A program made the position numbers and the translations under genes. Shown one piece after another: positions 32,857 through 42,788 of a stretch of 64,000 nucleotides of DNA (the stretch's first letter is position 1; every line of letters begins with the position of its first letter). Source of the stretch: Kitasatospora sp. SUK 42 (GTDB lineage: Bacteria > Actinomycetota > Actinomycetes > Streptomycetales > Streptomycetaceae); NCBI RefSeq assembly GCF_015776785.2, contig NZ_LFMD02000002.1:220919-284918 (forward strand), written 5' to 3'. A model generated the notes under the pieces. That model saw nothing but the letters and a program-made list of their open reading frames with translations. It was not told the DNA's origin and made no database searches.

Positions 32857-33798
32857 TCACTTCAGGAACGGGTCGATCGCGCACTCCACGAACAGCAGCG
32901 ACAGGTAGGTGATCGACCAGTGGAACAGCCGCATCTCCTTCAGCTTGGCGCCGACGATCCCGGCCTTGGCCCGGCTGTACAGCGCGTGCGCCTCACGCAT
33001 CCAGAACCCGCCCAGCAGCACCGCGGTGACCGGGTACAGCCAGCTCATGTGCCCCAGCGGCCACACCGCCAGCGAGACCGCCACCATCACCCAGGAGTAG
33101 GCGACGACCTGCTTGCCGACCGCGACGTTGCCCTTGATCACCGGCAGCATCGGAACGCCGGCCCGCTCGTAGTCCTCGCGCACCTTCATCGACAGCACCC
33201 AGGTGTGCGGCGGCGTCCAGAAGAACACCACCAGGAACAGCGCCACCGCCACCCAGGACAGCGAGTTGGTCACCGAGGACCAGCCGATCAGCACCGGCAT
33301 GCAGCCGGCGATGCCTCCCCAGACGATGTTCTGCGAGGTGCGCCGCTTGAGCCCCAGCGTGTAGACGAACACGTAGAACAGCAGCGCACCGAGCGCGAGC
33401 CCGGAGGAGAGCCAGTTGACCCCGAAGCCCAGCAGCAGGGTCGAGACGACTGCGAGGGCGATGCCGAACACCAGCGCCTCGCGCGGCGACACCATCCCGG
33501 TGACGATCGGCCGCCGCTCGGTACGGGACATCACCGCGTCGATGTCGCGGTCGATGTACATGTTGAGGGCGTTGGCACCGCCCGCCGAGAGGTAGCCGCC
33601 GACCACGACCTTCAGCACCAGCAGCATGTTCGGGACGCCCTGCTGGGCGAGGAACATCACCGGCACCGTGCTCATCAGCAGCAGCTCGATGATCCGTGGC
33701 TTCGTCAGTGCGACGAATGCGCCGACACGGGCCCCGATCGGCCGGTGCGCAGGAGTCGCCCCGGTGACCCCGGCGGGACGGGTTTCGACGGCGGTCAC
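32857..33798 (-). CDS. ctaB: Heme O synthase (protoheme IX farnesyltransferase)
   Basis: A 313-aa polytopic UbiA-family prenyltransferase that adds farnesyl to heme B, producing heme O. The two Asp-rich motifs are visible: [22 protein letters not shown] (first) and [14 protein letters not shown] (second), plus [14 protein letters not shown] at the N-terminus and about nine membrane segments. The GTG at 33798 matches the family N-terminus; the upstream sequence (GGGGTG) gives only a weak ribosome-binding site. It is divergent from tkt across a 468-bp region, the arrangement typical of streptomycetes. Confidence 0.95.
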   Translation of the reverse strand: MTAVETRPAGVTGATPAHRPIGARVGAFVALTKPRIIELLLMSTVPVMFLAQQGVPNMLLVLKVVVGGYLSAGGANALNMYIDRDIDAVMSRTERRPIVTGMVSPREALVFGIALAVVSTLLLGFGVNWLSSGLALGALLFYVFVYTLGLKRRTSQNIVWGGIAGCMPVLIGWSSVTNSLSWVAVALFLVVFFWTPPHTWVLSMKVREDYERAGVPMLPVIKGNVAVGKQVVAYSWVMVAVSLAVWPLGHMSWLYPVTAVLLGGFWMREAHALYSRAKAGIVGAKLKEMRLFHWSITYLSLLFVECAIDPFLK

Positions 33799-34266
33799 TA
33801 ACACCCCAACTGAGAATGAATCCTCGCAGGCGTCCACAGGAACGATGGGTCCCGAATCGTCCGCTCTGCGCGTACCACGCCACCTTAGACGCTCCATATA
33901 TCCCATCCGGCCCCGGGGTCCCCCGGCGAGGCGGATCGCACACCCCCGGGTGAACCCGGCCGGGCGGGGCCCCCGAGGGGCTCCGGCGGGCCTCACAACC
34001 CGTCCTGACCACCGGGGCGGCGCGGGGCGGCAAATCGGGAGACGCTGGGACAAAACCAATCAGTTCGCCCTCGTGGGAATCACCGTGCGGTGATCACGGT
34101 TGTCCCGGCACGCAGGGTGAGCCACCGGCCCGGACGGTAGGCTCGCACGCAGAAGCGGGATCTACCCTCCGTGACCGGCACCATCCACAGTCGAGACCAC
34201 AGCGCCGTGGCCGACCCGGTCCCCAATCACGGGGTCACTCTTCACATTGGAAGGAGCCCTGACAGG
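33799..34266. other. 468-bp divergent promoter region, ctaB / tkt
   Basis: It must hold both promoters. Seen are a dyad ATCACCG-TG-CGGTGAT (34079-34094) overlapping an alternative pair ACCGTG/CACGGT (34082-34087 with 34095-34100), a TAGGCT candidate -10 for tkt at 34138-34143, and the AAGGAG ribosome-binding site of tkt at 34251-34256. No convincing small ORF is present. Confidence 0.5.
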
Positions 34267-36366
34267 GTGAGCACCACGCCGACGAACGCATTCGAGTGGA
34301 CCGAACTGGACGAGCGGACGGTTGACACGGCGCGGGTCCTGGCCATGGACGCCGTCCAGAAGGTCGGCAACGGACACCCCGGGACGGCCATGTCACTGGC
34401 CCCCGCGGCGTACCTGATCTTCCAGCGATTCCTGCGCCACGACCCGACCGATCCGGCATGGGCCGGCCGCGACCGCTTCGTCCTCTCCCCCGGGCACACC
34501 AGCCTGACCCTCTACACCCAGCTGTACCTCTCCGGCTACGGCCTGGAGCTGGACGACCTCAAGGCCTTCCGGGTGGCCGGCAGCCGCACCCCGGGCCACC
34601 CCGAGCACGGCCACACCGCCGGGGTCGAGACCACCACCGGCCCGCTCGGCCAGGGCATCGCCAACGCGGTCGGCATGGCGATGGCCGCCCGCTACGAGCG
34701 CGGCCTGTTCGACCCGGAGGCCCCGGCCGGCGAGTCGCCGTTCGACCACACCATCTGGGCCATCGTCTCCGACGGCGACCTGGAGGAGGGCATCTCCGCC
34801 GAGGCCTCCTCGCTGGCCGGCCACCAGAAGCTGGGCAACCTGGTCGCCCTCTACGACGACAACCACATCTCGATCGAGGGCGACACCGAGACGGCCTTCT
34901 CCGAGGACGTCCTCAAGCGCTACGAGGCGTACGGCTGGCACGTCCAGCGGGTCACCCCCAAGGCCAGCGGCGACATCGACGTCGCGGCCCTCGCCGAGGC
35001 GCTGGCCGCCGCCAAGGCCGAGACCTCCCGTCCGTCGATCATCGCGATGCGCACGATCATCGCCTGGCCGGCCCCGGACGCCCAGAACACCGCCAAGGCC
35101 CACGGCTCCGCGCTCGGCGCCGCCGAGATCGCCGCCACCAAGAAGGTCCTGGGCTTCGACCCGGAGAAGACCTTCGAGGTCAGCGACCAGGTCATCGAGC
35201 ACGCCCGCCTGGTCATCAAGCGCGGCAAGGCCGCCCGCGACCAGTGGCAGCAGGGCTTCGACGCCTGGCGCACCGCCAACCCGCAGCGCGCCGCCGACTT
35301 CGACCGCATCCAGGCCGGCGAGCTGCCCGAGGGGTGGAAGAAGGCCGTCCCGTCCTTCCCGGCCGGCAAGGACGTCGCCACCCGCAAGGCCTCCGGCGAG
35401 ACCCTCAAGGCCCTCGGCGCGGTGATCCCGGAGCTGTGGGGCGGCTCGGCCGACCTCGCGGAGTCCAACCTCACCACCATCGACGAGGACAGCTCCTTCC
35501 TCCCCGAGGGCAACCCGCTGAAGTCCGCCAGCCCGTACGGCCGGACGATCCACTTCGGCATCCGCGAGCACGCCATGGGCTCCACCATGAACGGCATCGC
35601 GCTGCACGGCAGGACCCGCGTCTACGGCGGCACCTTCCTGGTCTTCGCCGACTACATGCGCCCGGCCGTCCGCCTGGCCGCGCTGATGAAGCTGCCGGTC
35701 ACCTACGTCTGGACGCACGACTCGATCGGCCTCGGCGAGGACGGCCCGACCCACCAGCCGGTGGAGCACCTGGCCTCGCTGCGCGCCATCCCGGGCCTGT
35801 CCGTGGTCCGCCCGGCCGACGCCAACGAGACCGCCGTCGCCTGGCGCACCGTGATCGAGCGCCAGACCAGCCACCCCGGCCCGGTCGGCCTGGCCCTCAC
35901 CCGCCAGAACGTCCCGACCTTCGACCGCGAGACCTTCGGCTCCGCCGAGGGCACCGCGAAGGGCGGCTACATCCTGGCCGAGGCGTCCACCGGCAACCCG
36001 CAGGTGATCCTGCTGGGCACCGGCTCCGAGGTCCAGCTGGCCGTCCAGGCCCGCGAGGCCCTGGAGGCCGAGGGCATCGCCACCCGCGTGGTATCGATCC
36101 CGTCCTTCGAGTGGTTCCAGGAGCAGGACCAGGCGTACCGCGACAGCGTGCTGCCGCCGTCGGTCAAGGCCCGCGTCTCGGTCGAGGCCGGCATCGGCCA
36201 GGGCTGGCGCGAGCTGGTCGGCGACCACGGCCGGATCGTCTCGCTGGAGCACTTCGGCGCCTCCGCCGACTACAAGGTGCTCTTCGAGGAGTTCGGCATC
36301 ACCGCCGAGCGCGTGGTGGCCGAGGCGCACAACGCGCTGCGGTCGCTTGAGGCCGTCAACCGCTAG
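34267..36366 (+). CDS. tkt: Transketolase
   Basis: A 699-aa thiamine-diphosphate enzyme of the non-oxidative pentose phosphate pathway, transferring two-carbon units between ketoses and aldoses. Seen are [34 protein letters not shown], the ThDP motif [19 protein letters not shown]...DDN, the [26 protein letters not shown] loop of the pyrimidine domain, and the C-terminal domain ([18 protein letters not shown]). The GTG at 34267 has AAGGAG 10 nt upstream. It is the first gene of tkt-tal-zwf-opcA-pgl. Confidence 0.96.
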   Translation: MSTTPTNAFEWTELDERTVDTARVLAMDAVQKVGNGHPGTAMSLAPAAYLIFQRFLRHDPTDPAWAGRDRFVLSPGHTSLTLYTQLYLSGYGLELDDLKAFRVAGSRTPGHPEHGHTAGVETTTGPLGQGIANAVGMAMAARYERGLFDPEAPAGESPFDHTIWAIVSDGDLEEGISAEASSLAGHQKLGNLVALYDDNHISIEGDTETAFSEDVLKRYEAYGWHVQRVTPKASGDIDVAALAEALAAAKAETSRPSIIAMRTIIAWPAPDAQNTAKAHGSALGAAEIAATKKVLGFDPEKTFEVSDQVIEHARLVIKRGKAARDQWQQGFDAWRTANPQRAADFDRIQAGELPEGWKKAVPSFPAGKDVATRKASGETLKALGAVIPELWGGSADLAESNLTTIDEDSSFLPEGNPLKSASPYGRTIHFGIREHAMGSTMNGIALHGRTRVYGGTFLVFADYMRPAVRLAALMKLPVTYVWTHDSIGLGEDGPTHQPVEHLASLRAIPGLSVVRPADANETAVAWRTVIERQTSHPGPVGLALTRQNVPTFDRETFGSAEGTAKGGYILAEASTGNPQVILLGTGSEVQLAVQAREALEAEGIATRVVSIPSFEWFQEQDQAYRDSVLPPSVKARVSVEAGIGQGWRELVGDHGRIVSLEHFGASADYKVLFEEFGITAERVVAEAHNALRSLEAVNR

Positions 36367-36373
36367 CGGCTCC

Positions 36374-36409
36374 GGGCCGCGTGCCCGCCCGCACGCGGGC
36401 ACGCGGCCC
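36374..36409 (+). terminator. 15-bp hairpin between tkt and tal
   Basis: Arms 36374-36388 and 36395-36409 are perfectly complementary around CCGCAC, 8 bp after the tkt stop. There is no T-run. It may partially terminate or stabilise the tkt mRNA and so uncouple tkt from tal-zwf expression. Confidence 0.65.
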
Positions 36410-36457
36410 CCTTCGACCACCCCACGAAGCACAATGAAGAAGAAGGACTGAAGCACC

Positions 36458-37600
36458 ATGACTGACGCACTGAAGCGCCTCAGCGACGAAGGCGTTGCGA
36501 TCTGGCTGGACGACCTCAGCCGCAAGCGGCTGAACTCCGGCAACCTGGCCGAACTGGTGCAGAACAAGCACGTGGTGGGTGTCACCACCAACCCGACCAT
36601 CTTCCAGAAGGCCATCGCCGGCAGCGGCGACAGCTCCTACGACGGCCAGCTGCGCGACCTCGCCGTCCGCAAGGTCACCACCGACGAGGCGATCCGCATG
36701 ATCACCACCTCGGACGTGCGCGACGCCGCCGACGTGCTGCGCCCGGTCTACGACGCCTCCAACGGCCGCGACGGCCGCGTCTCCATCGAGGTCGACCCGC
36801 GCCTGGCGCACGAGACCGCCCCCACCGTGGCCGAGGCCAAGCAGCTGTGGTGGCTGGTCGACCGCCCGAACGTCTTCATCAAGATCCCCGCCACCAAGGC
36901 CGGCCTGCCCGCGATCAGCGAGGTCATCGGCCTGGGCATCAGCGTCAACGTCACGCTGATCTTCTCGCTCGAACGCTACAAGGCCGTCATCGACGCCTAC
37001 CTGACCGGCCTGGAGGCCGCCAAGGCCAAGGGCCTGGACCTCTCCCAGATCGAGTCCGTCGCCTCCTTCTTCGTCTCCCGCGTGGACACCGAGATCGACA
37101 AGCGCCTGGACAAGATCGGCGGCGCCGCCAAGGAGCTGCGCAGCAAGGCCGCCCTGGCCAACGCCCGCCTCGCCTACCAGGCGTACGAGGAGGTCTTCGG
37201 CTCGGTCGACGGCAAGACCGAGGGCAGCGCCCGCTGGAAGGCCCTCGAAGCGGCCGGCGCCAAGCCGCAGCGCCCGCTCTGGGCCTCCACCGGTGTCAAG
37301 GACCCGGCCCTGCCGGACACCCTGTACGTCACCGAGCTGGTCGCCCCCGGCACCGTGAACACCATGCCCGAGGCCACCCTGGACGCCACCGGCGACCACG
37401 GCGTGGTCACCGGCAACACCATCGTCCCCAACTACGCCGACGCGAAGGCCGTCCTGGACGCCATCGCCGCCGCCGGCGTGGACTACGACGACGTGGTCCA
37501 GGTGCTGGAGGACGAGGGCGTGGAGAAGTTCGAGCAGTCCTGGCAGGAACTGCTCGACACCGTCACCGCCTCGCTCGCCTCCTTCGCCGGCGAGAAGTGA
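36458..37600 (+). CDS. tal: Transaldolase
   Basis: A 380-aa transaldolase of the long actinobacterial type that moves a dihydroxyacetone unit between sugar phosphates. Motifs: [16 protein letters not shown] at the N-terminus, [12 protein letters not shown], the Schiff-base lysine in [46 protein letters not shown], and [27 protein letters not shown] lies upstream of the ATG. It has 40 bp to zwf. Confidence 0.96.
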   Translation: MTDALKRLSDEGVAIWLDDLSRKRLNSGNLAELVQNKHVVGVTTNPTIFQKAIAGSGDSSYDGQLRDLAVRKVTTDEAIRMITTSDVRDAADVLRPVYDASNGRDGRVSIEVDPRLAHETAPTVAEAKQLWWLVDRPNVFIKIPATKAGLPAISEVIGLGISVNVTLIFSLERYKAVIDAYLTGLEAAKAKGLDLSQIESVASFFVSRVDTEIDKRLDKIGGAAKELRSKAALANARLAYQAYEEVFGSVDGKTEGSARWKALEAAGAKPQRPLWASTGVKDPALPDTLYVTELVAPGTVNTMPEATLDATGDHGVVTGNTIVPNYADAKAVLDAIAAAGVDYDDVVQVLEDEGVEKFEQSWQELLDTVTASLASFAGEK

Positions 37601-37640
37601 CCCCTGCTCACAGCCAGCGCACGAAAGCGGAGCACATCAA

Positions 37641-39218
37641 GTGAGCACTGATTTCCCTGAGTTGACGCCGGAAACGGACGCGGACGACCTCCCGGCCGCC
37701 CCCGTCAACCCGCTTCGTGACCCCTCCGACCGGCGGCTCCCGCGCATCGCGGGGCCGTCCGGCCTGGTCATCTTCGGGGTCACCGGCGACCTGTCCCGCA
37801 AGAAGCTGATGCCGGCCATCTACGACCTGGCCAACCGCGGTCTGCTGCCGCCGGGCTTCTCCCTGGTCGGCTTCGCCCGCCGCGAGTGGGACGACGAGGA
37901 CTTCGCCAAGGAGGTCCACGACGCCGTCCGCGACCACGCCCGCACCCCGTTCCGGGAGGAGGTCTGGCAGCAGCTCGCCAAGGGCATGCGCTTCGTCCAC
38001 GGCACGTTCGACGACGACGACGCCTTCGACAAGCTGCGCGAGACCATCGAGGAGCTGGACAAGGCGCAGGGCACCGGCGGCAACTTCGCCTTCTACCTGT
38101 CCGTCCCGCCGAAGTTCTTCCCGACCGTCGTCCAGCAGCTCAAGAAGCACGGCCTGGCCGACCCGCCGCAGGGCTCCTGGCGCCGCGCCGTCATCGAGAA
38201 GCCCTTCGGCCACGACCTGGAGAGCGCGCAGGAGCTCAACAAGGTCGTCCACGAGGTCTTCCCCCGGGACGAGGTCTTCCGGATCGACCACTACCTGGGC
38301 AAGGAGACGGTCCAGAACATCCTGGCGCTGCGCTTCGCCAACCAGATGTTCGAGCCGATCTGGAACCGGTCGTACGTCGACCACGTGCAGATCACGATGG
38401 CCGAGGACATCGGCATCGGCGGCCGGGCCGGCTACTACGACGGCATCGGCTCCGCCCGTGACGTCATCCAGAACCACCTGCTCCAGCTGATGGCGCTCAC
38501 CGCCATCGAGGAGCCCGCGTCCTTCCACCCGAAGGCGCTGGTGGCCGAGAAGCTCAAGGTGCTCAGCGCCGTCAAGCTCCCGGCCGACCTCGGCCGGCAC
38601 ACCGTGCGCGGCCAGTACGCGGCCGGCTGGCAGGGTGGCGAGGAGGTCGCCGGTTACCTGGACGAGGACGGCATCGACCCCGAGTCCAAGACCGACACCT
38701 ACGCGGCCATCAAGCTGGAGATCAACAACCGCCGCTGGGCGGGCGTCCCGTTCTACCTGCGCACCGGCAAGCGGCTGGGCCGCCGGGTCACCGAGATCGC
38801 GGTGGTCTTCCAGCGCGCCCCGTACCTGCCCTTCGACTCCTACGCGACCGAGGAGCTGGGGCAGAACGCCCTGGTCATCCGGGTCCAGCCGGACGAGGGC
38901 GTGACGGTGCGGTTCGGCTCCAAGGTGCCGGGCACCTCCTTCGAGGTCCGGGACGTCACGATGGACTTCGCCTACGGCGAGTCCTTCACCGAGTCCAGCC
39001 CGGAGGCGTACGAGCGGCTCATCCTCGACGTGCTGCTCGGCGACGCCAACCTGTTCCCGCGCCACCAGGAGGTCGAGCTCTCCTGGCAGATCCTCGACCC
39101 GATCGAGAAGTACTGGGACACCCACGGCAAGCCCGCCCAGTACGCGGCGGGGACCTGGGGCCCCGTCGAGGCGGACGAGATGCTCGCACGAGACGGCAGG
39201 AGCTGGCGCCGGCCATGA
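37641..39218 (+). CDS. zwf: Glucose-6-phosphate dehydrogenase
   Basis: A 525-aa NADP+ enzyme that starts the oxidative pentose phosphate pathway. The coenzyme fold is VIFGVTGDLSRKKLMPAIYDLA, the catalytic site RIDHYLGKETVQNILALRFAN, and the substrate site VIEKPFGHDLESAQELN; the C-terminal domain contains RWAGVPFYLRTGKRL. A 35-residue acidic N-terminal extension precedes the fold. The GTG at 37641 has AAAGCGGAG upstream. The stop overlaps the opcA start by 4 nt, linking the enzyme with its activator. Confidence 0.97.
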   Translation: MSTDFPELTPETDADDLPAAPVNPLRDPSDRRLPRIAGPSGLVIFGVTGDLSRKKLMPAIYDLANRGLLPPGFSLVGFARREWDDEDFAKEVHDAVRDHARTPFREEVWQQLAKGMRFVHGTFDDDDAFDKLRETIEELDKAQGTGGNFAFYLSVPPKFFPTVVQQLKKHGLADPPQGSWRRAVIEKPFGHDLESAQELNKVVHEVFPRDEVFRIDHYLGKETVQNILALRFANQMFEPIWNRSYVDHVQITMAEDIGIGGRAGYYDGIGSARDVIQNHLLQLMALTAIEEPASFHPKALVAEKLKVLSAVKLPADLGRHTVRGQYAAGWQGGEEVAGYLDEDGIDPESKTDTYAAIKLEINNRRWAGVPFYLRTGKRLGRRVTEIAVVFQRAPYLPFDSYATEELGQNALVIRVQPDEGVTVRFGSKVPGTSFEVRDVTMDFAYGESFTESSPEAYERLILDVLLGDANLFPRHQEVELSWQILDPIEKYWDTHGKPAQYAAGTWGPVEADEMLARDGRSWRRP

Positions 39219-40318
39219 AGATCGACCTCACCAACACGACGTCCAGCAAGATCAACGCCGCGCTCATGGAGGCGCGCCGGGCCAGCGGCTCCACCGCCGC
39301 CGGCATGGTGCTCACCCTGGTGATCGTGACCGACGAGGGCAGCGCCTACGACGCCCTCAAGGCCGCCAACGACGCCTCCCGCGAGCACCCGATGCGCACC
39401 CTCGCGGTGATCAAGCGCGCCGGGCGCTCGCCCCGGGCCCGTGCCGAGACCCGGCTGGACGCCGAGATCCTGGTCGGCTCGGACGCCGGCTCCGGCGAGA
39501 CCGTCGTCCTGCGCATGCACGGCGAACTCGCCTCGCACGCCCAGTCGGTGGTCCTGCCGCTGCTGCTGCCGGACGCCCCGACCGTGGTCTGGTGGCCGGA
39601 CAACGCGCCGCTGCACCCGGCGCAGGACCCGCTGGGCGCGCTCGCCCAGCGCCGGATCACCGACGCGGTCACCGCCGAGTCCCCGGTCGGCCAGCTCTCC
39701 CAGCTGGCCGAGAGCTACACCCCGGGCGACACCGACCTGGCCTGGACCCGGATCACCGGCTGGCGCTCGATGCTGGCCGCCGCGCTGGACCAGCGGCCGT
39801 CGCACATCGTCTCCGCCGTGGTCGAGGGCGAGTCCTACAACCCCAGCGTCGAACTGCTCGGCCTGTGGCTGACCAACCGGCTGCACGCCCCGGTCGAGCG
39901 GGTCGTCACCGGTGGCCCCGGCATCACCGCGGTGCGGCTGCGCACCAAGGACGGGGACATCACCCTGGACCGGCCGGACGGCCTGATGGGCACGCTCTCC
40001 ATGCCCGGCTCGCCGGACCGCCAGGTGGCGCTCAAGCGGCGCGAGACCTCGGAGCTGATCGCCGAGGAGCTGCGCCGGCTGGACCCGGACGACATCTACG
40101 CGACGGCCGTGCGCACGCCCGTCGAGCGGCTGCACGAGCCGACCAACGCCGAGACGGCGGCGGCCGAGCGGGTCGCCCACGCCGTCGCCGAGGCCGCGGC
40201 CACCGAGGCCGCCGCCGAGGCCCCCGTGGCCAACCCGGCCCGGGTGACCGCCGACAGCGCCGAGAAGTCCCCGGCCAAGAGGACCGCGGGCAAGCGCGCG
40301 GCCAAGGGGAACGCATGA
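39215..40318 (+). CDS. opcA: G6PDH assembly/activator protein OpcA
   Basis: A 367-aa OpcA protein, the allosteric partner of glucose-6-phosphate dehydrogenase. It starts MKIDLTNTTSSKINAALMEARR, contains LPLLLPDAPTVVWWPDNAP and YTPGDTDLAWTRITGWRSMLAAALD, the most conserved family segments. A C-terminal Ala/Glu/Lys-rich tail of about 60 residues (EAAATEAAAEAPVAN...KRTAGKRAAKGNA) looks disordered. It overlaps zwf upstream and pgl downstream by ATGA, so all three are coupled. Confidence 0.95.
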   Translation: MKIDLTNTTSSKINAALMEARRASGSTAAGMVLTLVIVTDEGSAYDALKAANDASREHPMRTLAVIKRAGRSPRARAETRLDAEILVGSDAGSGETVVLRMHGELASHAQSVVLPLLLPDAPTVVWWPDNAPLHPAQDPLGALAQRRITDAVTAESPVGQLSQLAESYTPGDTDLAWTRITGWRSMLAAALDQRPSHIVSAVVEGESYNPSVELLGLWLTNRLHAPVERVVTGGPGITAVRLRTKDGDITLDRPDGLMGTLSMPGSPDRQVALKRRETSELIAEELRRLDPDDIYATAVRTPVERLHEPTNAETAAAERVAHAVAEAAATEAAAEAPVANPARVTADSAEKSPAKRTAGKRAAKGNA

Positions 40319-41103
40319 CCAACGCGATCCCGCAGCTGGTCGTCCACCGGGACAAGGAGCTGATGGCCCAGGCGGCCGCGGCCCGGCTGATCACCCGGAT
40401 CGTGGACGCCCAGGCCGCCCGCGGCACTGCCTCGGTGGTGCTCACCGGCGGCCGCAACGGCAACGCCCTGCTGGCCGCGATCGCCGCCTCCCCGGCGCGC
40501 GACGCGGTCGACTGGGGCCGGCTGGACCTCTGGTGGGGCGACGAGCGCTTCGTGCCCGCCGCCGACCCGGACCGCAACGCCGTCCAGGCCCGTGCCGAGC
40601 TGCTGGACGCCGTCCCGCTCGACCCGGAGCGGGTGCACGAGATGCCCGCCTCGGACGGGGTGGACGGCTCGGACGTGGAGGCCGCGGCCGCCCGTTACGC
40701 GGAGGAGCTCGCGAAGGCGGCCGGGCCGGGCGACCGGCTCGGCGTCCCCTCCTTCGACGTGCTGCTGCTCGGTGTCGGCCCGGACACCCACGTCGCCTCG
40801 CTCTTCCCCGAGCACCCGGGCGTGCGGGAGGACGAGCTGACCGTGGTCGGCGTGCGCGGGGCCCCCAAGCCCCCGCCGACCCGGATCTCGCTCACCCTCC
40901 CGGCGATCCGGGCGGCCCGCGAGGTCTGGCTGCTGGCGGCCGGGGAGGACAAGGCGGGCGCGGTGGCGCTGGCCCTGTCCGGCCCGGGCGAGATCCAGGC
41001 CCCCGCCTCCGGCGCGTACGGCCGCAGCCGCACCCTGTGGCTGCTGGACCGCGCCGCCGCGGAGCAGATCCCGCCGCAGCTCTACCCGCCGGCCTCCGCG
41101 TAG
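40315..41103 (+). CDS. pgl: 6-phosphogluconolactonase
   Basis: A 262-aa lactonase hydrolysing 6-phosphogluconolactone, the step after Zwf. Family motifs are SVVLTGGRNGNALLAAIA, DLWWGDERFVPAADPDRNAVQARAELL, SFDVLLLGVGPDTHVASLFPEHPG and PPPTRISLTLPAIRAAREVWLLAAGEDKA. It overlaps opcA by 4 nt and ends the operon before a strong hairpin. No pgi gene follows, whereas I recall one in the corresponding S. coelicolor region. Confidence 0.95.
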   Translation: MTNAIPQLVVHRDKELMAQAAAARLITRIVDAQAARGTASVVLTGGRNGNALLAAIAASPARDAVDWGRLDLWWGDERFVPAADPDRNAVQARAELLDAVPLDPERVHEMPASDGVDGSDVEAAAARYAEELAKAAGPGDRLGVPSFDVLLLGVGPDTHVASLFPEHPGVREDELTVVGVRGAPKPPPTRISLTLPAIRAAREVWLLAAGEDKAGAVALALSGPGEIQAPASGAYGRSRTLWLLDRAAAEQIPPQLYPPASA

Positions 41104-41126
41104 CTCCGCGTAGGCTCCGCGAACGC

Positions 41127-41164
41127 CGAAGGGCGCCACCGTCACTCGACGGTGGCGCCCTTCG
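41127..41164. terminator. 17-bp stem bidirectional terminator
   Basis: Arms 41127-41143 and 41148-41164 pair perfectly around ACTC. It lies between the convergent pgl and rbpA genes. Confidence 0.92.
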
Positions 41165-41180
41165 TCATCGAACGAACGGG

Positions 41181-41516
41181 TCAGATCTCGCCGCGCAGCT
41201 TGGCCAGCGCCTCGGCGAGGATCGCCTCGCCGTCGGCGTCGGTGCGCCGCTCGCGGACGTAGGCGAGGTGGGTCTTGTACGGCTCGTTGCGCGAGGGCGC
41301 CGGCGGGTTGTGCTCGTCCTGCCCGGCCGGGAAGCCGCAGCGCGGGCAGTCCCAGGTGTCCGGGATGACGGCCTCGGCGGCGAAGCTGGGCCGGGTCTCG
41401 TGCTTGTTGGCGCACCAGAAGGAGATCCGGTTGCGCGGAGCGGACTCACCGCGCTCCGCCTCCCCCATCGGGCCGGCCCCGACCCTGCTGCCACGGATGG
41501 CGTTGCCACTTGCCAC
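41181..41516 (-). CDS. rbpA: RNA polymerase-binding protein RbpA
   Basis: A 111-aa actinobacterial transcription activator that binds the principal sigma factor and RNA polymerase. The core has a zinc site, ISFWCANKHETRPSF and DTWDCPRCGFPAG, followed by the basic linker and the sigma-interacting domain KTHLAYVRERRTDADGEAILAEALAKLR. The GTG start (MASGNAIRGSRVG) has GGGAG 7 nt upstream. It is essential or growth-promoting in relatives. Confidence 0.96.
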   Translation of the reverse strand: MASGNAIRGSRVGAGPMGEAERGESAPRNRISFWCANKHETRPSFAAEAVIPDTWDCPRCGFPAGQDEHNPPAPSRNEPYKTHLAYVRERRTDADGEAILAEALAKLRGEI

Positions 41517-41673
41517 GGTCTGACTCCCTGCGTGCTGGTGCGCCCACCCGCCGCGGTGCGCGTCGGTGGCGAAAGTCGTCCTAGTGTAAGCAGGTGTTAA
41601 GCATCCGCCACTACCGCCTCCGCGCCCGACCGTCCCAGGATAGGCGCTCGGGCGACGGGGCGTCAGGCCTGCG

Positions 41674-41910
41674 TCAGCTCTTGTACTTCAGGACCAGGCC
41701 CAGCACGATGATGCAGGCGAACCAGGCGGTGCCGACCACGATGGTGATGCGGTCCAGGTTGCGCTCGGCGACCGCCGAACCTCCACCGGTCGACATCGCG
41801 CCACCGCCGAACATGTCGGACAGCCCGCCGCCCTTCCCCTTGTGCAGCAGCACCAGCAGGATCATCAGCAGGCTGAAGATGATCAGGGCAATCGAGAACC
41901 CGAGAACCAC
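41674..41910 (-). CDS. secG: Preprotein translocase subunit SecG
   Basis: A 78-aa membrane protein with two hydrophobic helices, [19 protein letters not shown] and [20 protein letters not shown], separated by a Gly-rich loop [20 protein letters not shown] that carries the SecG signature. It is part of the SecYEG channel. It sits after tpiA, the usual position in actinobacteria, with an 87-bp gap. Confidence 0.95.
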   Translation of the reverse strand: MVLGFSIALIIFSLLMILLVLLHKGKGGGLSDMFGGGAMSTGGGSAVAERNLDRITIVVGTAWFACIIVLGLVLKYKS

Positions 41911-41997
41911 GACGGGACCAACTCTCTCGTATCTTCGGCGAAGGGGCCGGGCCGCGTACGGCGGTCCGGCCCCAAAGCCTACGTTGCTGCGGCGGCG

Positions 41998-42783
41998 TTA
42001 GCCTACTGCCTGCTCACGGTAGCGCACGATCTTGACGAACTCGTCGGCGTCCAGCGAGGCACCGCCGATCAGGCCGCCGTCGATGTCGGGCTTGGCCATC
42101 AGGCCGGCCGCGCTCGACGACTTGACCGAACCCCCGTACAGCACACGGACCTTGTCGGCCAGGTCGGCGCTGTACAGCTCGGCGAGCCGCCGGCGGATGG
42201 CGGCGCAGACCTCCTGCGCGTCCTCCGGGGTGGCCACCTCGCCGGTGCCGATCGCCCAGACCGGCTCGTAGGCGACCACGATCGACTCGGCCTGGTGGGC
42301 CGGGACGTCCGCCAGGGCGCCGTCCAGCTGGGCCAGGGTGTACTCGACGTGGGTGCCGGCCTTGCGGACCTCCAGCGGCTCGCCGATGCACAGGATCGGG
42401 GTGACCCCGGCCCGGTAGGCGGCCTTGACCTTGGCGTTGACGATCTCCTCGTTCTCGCCGTGGTACTGGCGGCGCTCCGAGTGGCCGATCACCGCGTAGG
42501 TGCACTTGAGCTTGGCCAGCATCGGGCCGGAGACCTCGCCGGTGTAGGCACCGGAGTCGTGCCGCGAGATGTCCTGCGAGCCGTACTTGATCTTCAGCTT
42601 GTCGCCGTCGACCAGGGTCTGCACCGAGCGCAGGTCGGTGAACGGCACCAGGACGGCGACCTCGACGGCCTCGTAGTCCTTGTCGGCCAGCGCGAAGGCC
42701 AGCTTCTGGGTGTGCTGGATGGCCTCAAGGTGGTTGAGGTTCATCTTCCAGTTGCCCGCCATCAGCGGGAGACGCTCAGTCAT
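41998..42783 (-). CDS. tpiA: Triose-phosphate isomerase
   Basis: A 261-aa TIM barrel enzyme interconverting dihydroxyacetone phosphate and glyceraldehyde 3-phosphate. [14 protein letters not shown] carries the phosphate-site Asn and Lys, VIGHSERR the catalytic His, [24 protein letters not shown] the catalytic Glu and flexible loop 6, and [12 protein letters not shown] the phosphate-binding loop. It starts 5 bp after the pgk stop, so it is co-transcribed with gap? and pgk. Confidence 0.97.
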   Translation of the reverse strand: MTERLPLMAGNWKMNLNHLEAIQHTQKLAFALADKDYEAVEVAVLVPFTDLRSVQTLVDGDKLKIKYGSQDISRHDSGAYTGEVSGPMLAKLKCTYAVIGHSERRQYHGENEEIVNAKVKAAYRAGVTPILCIGEPLEVRKAGTHVEYTLAQLDGALADVPAHQAESIVVAYEPVWAIGTGEVATPEDAQEVCAAIRRRLAELYSADLADKVRVLYGGSVKSSSAAGLMAKPDIDGGLIGGASLDADEFVKIVRYREQAVG

Positions 42784-42788
42784 TGCCT

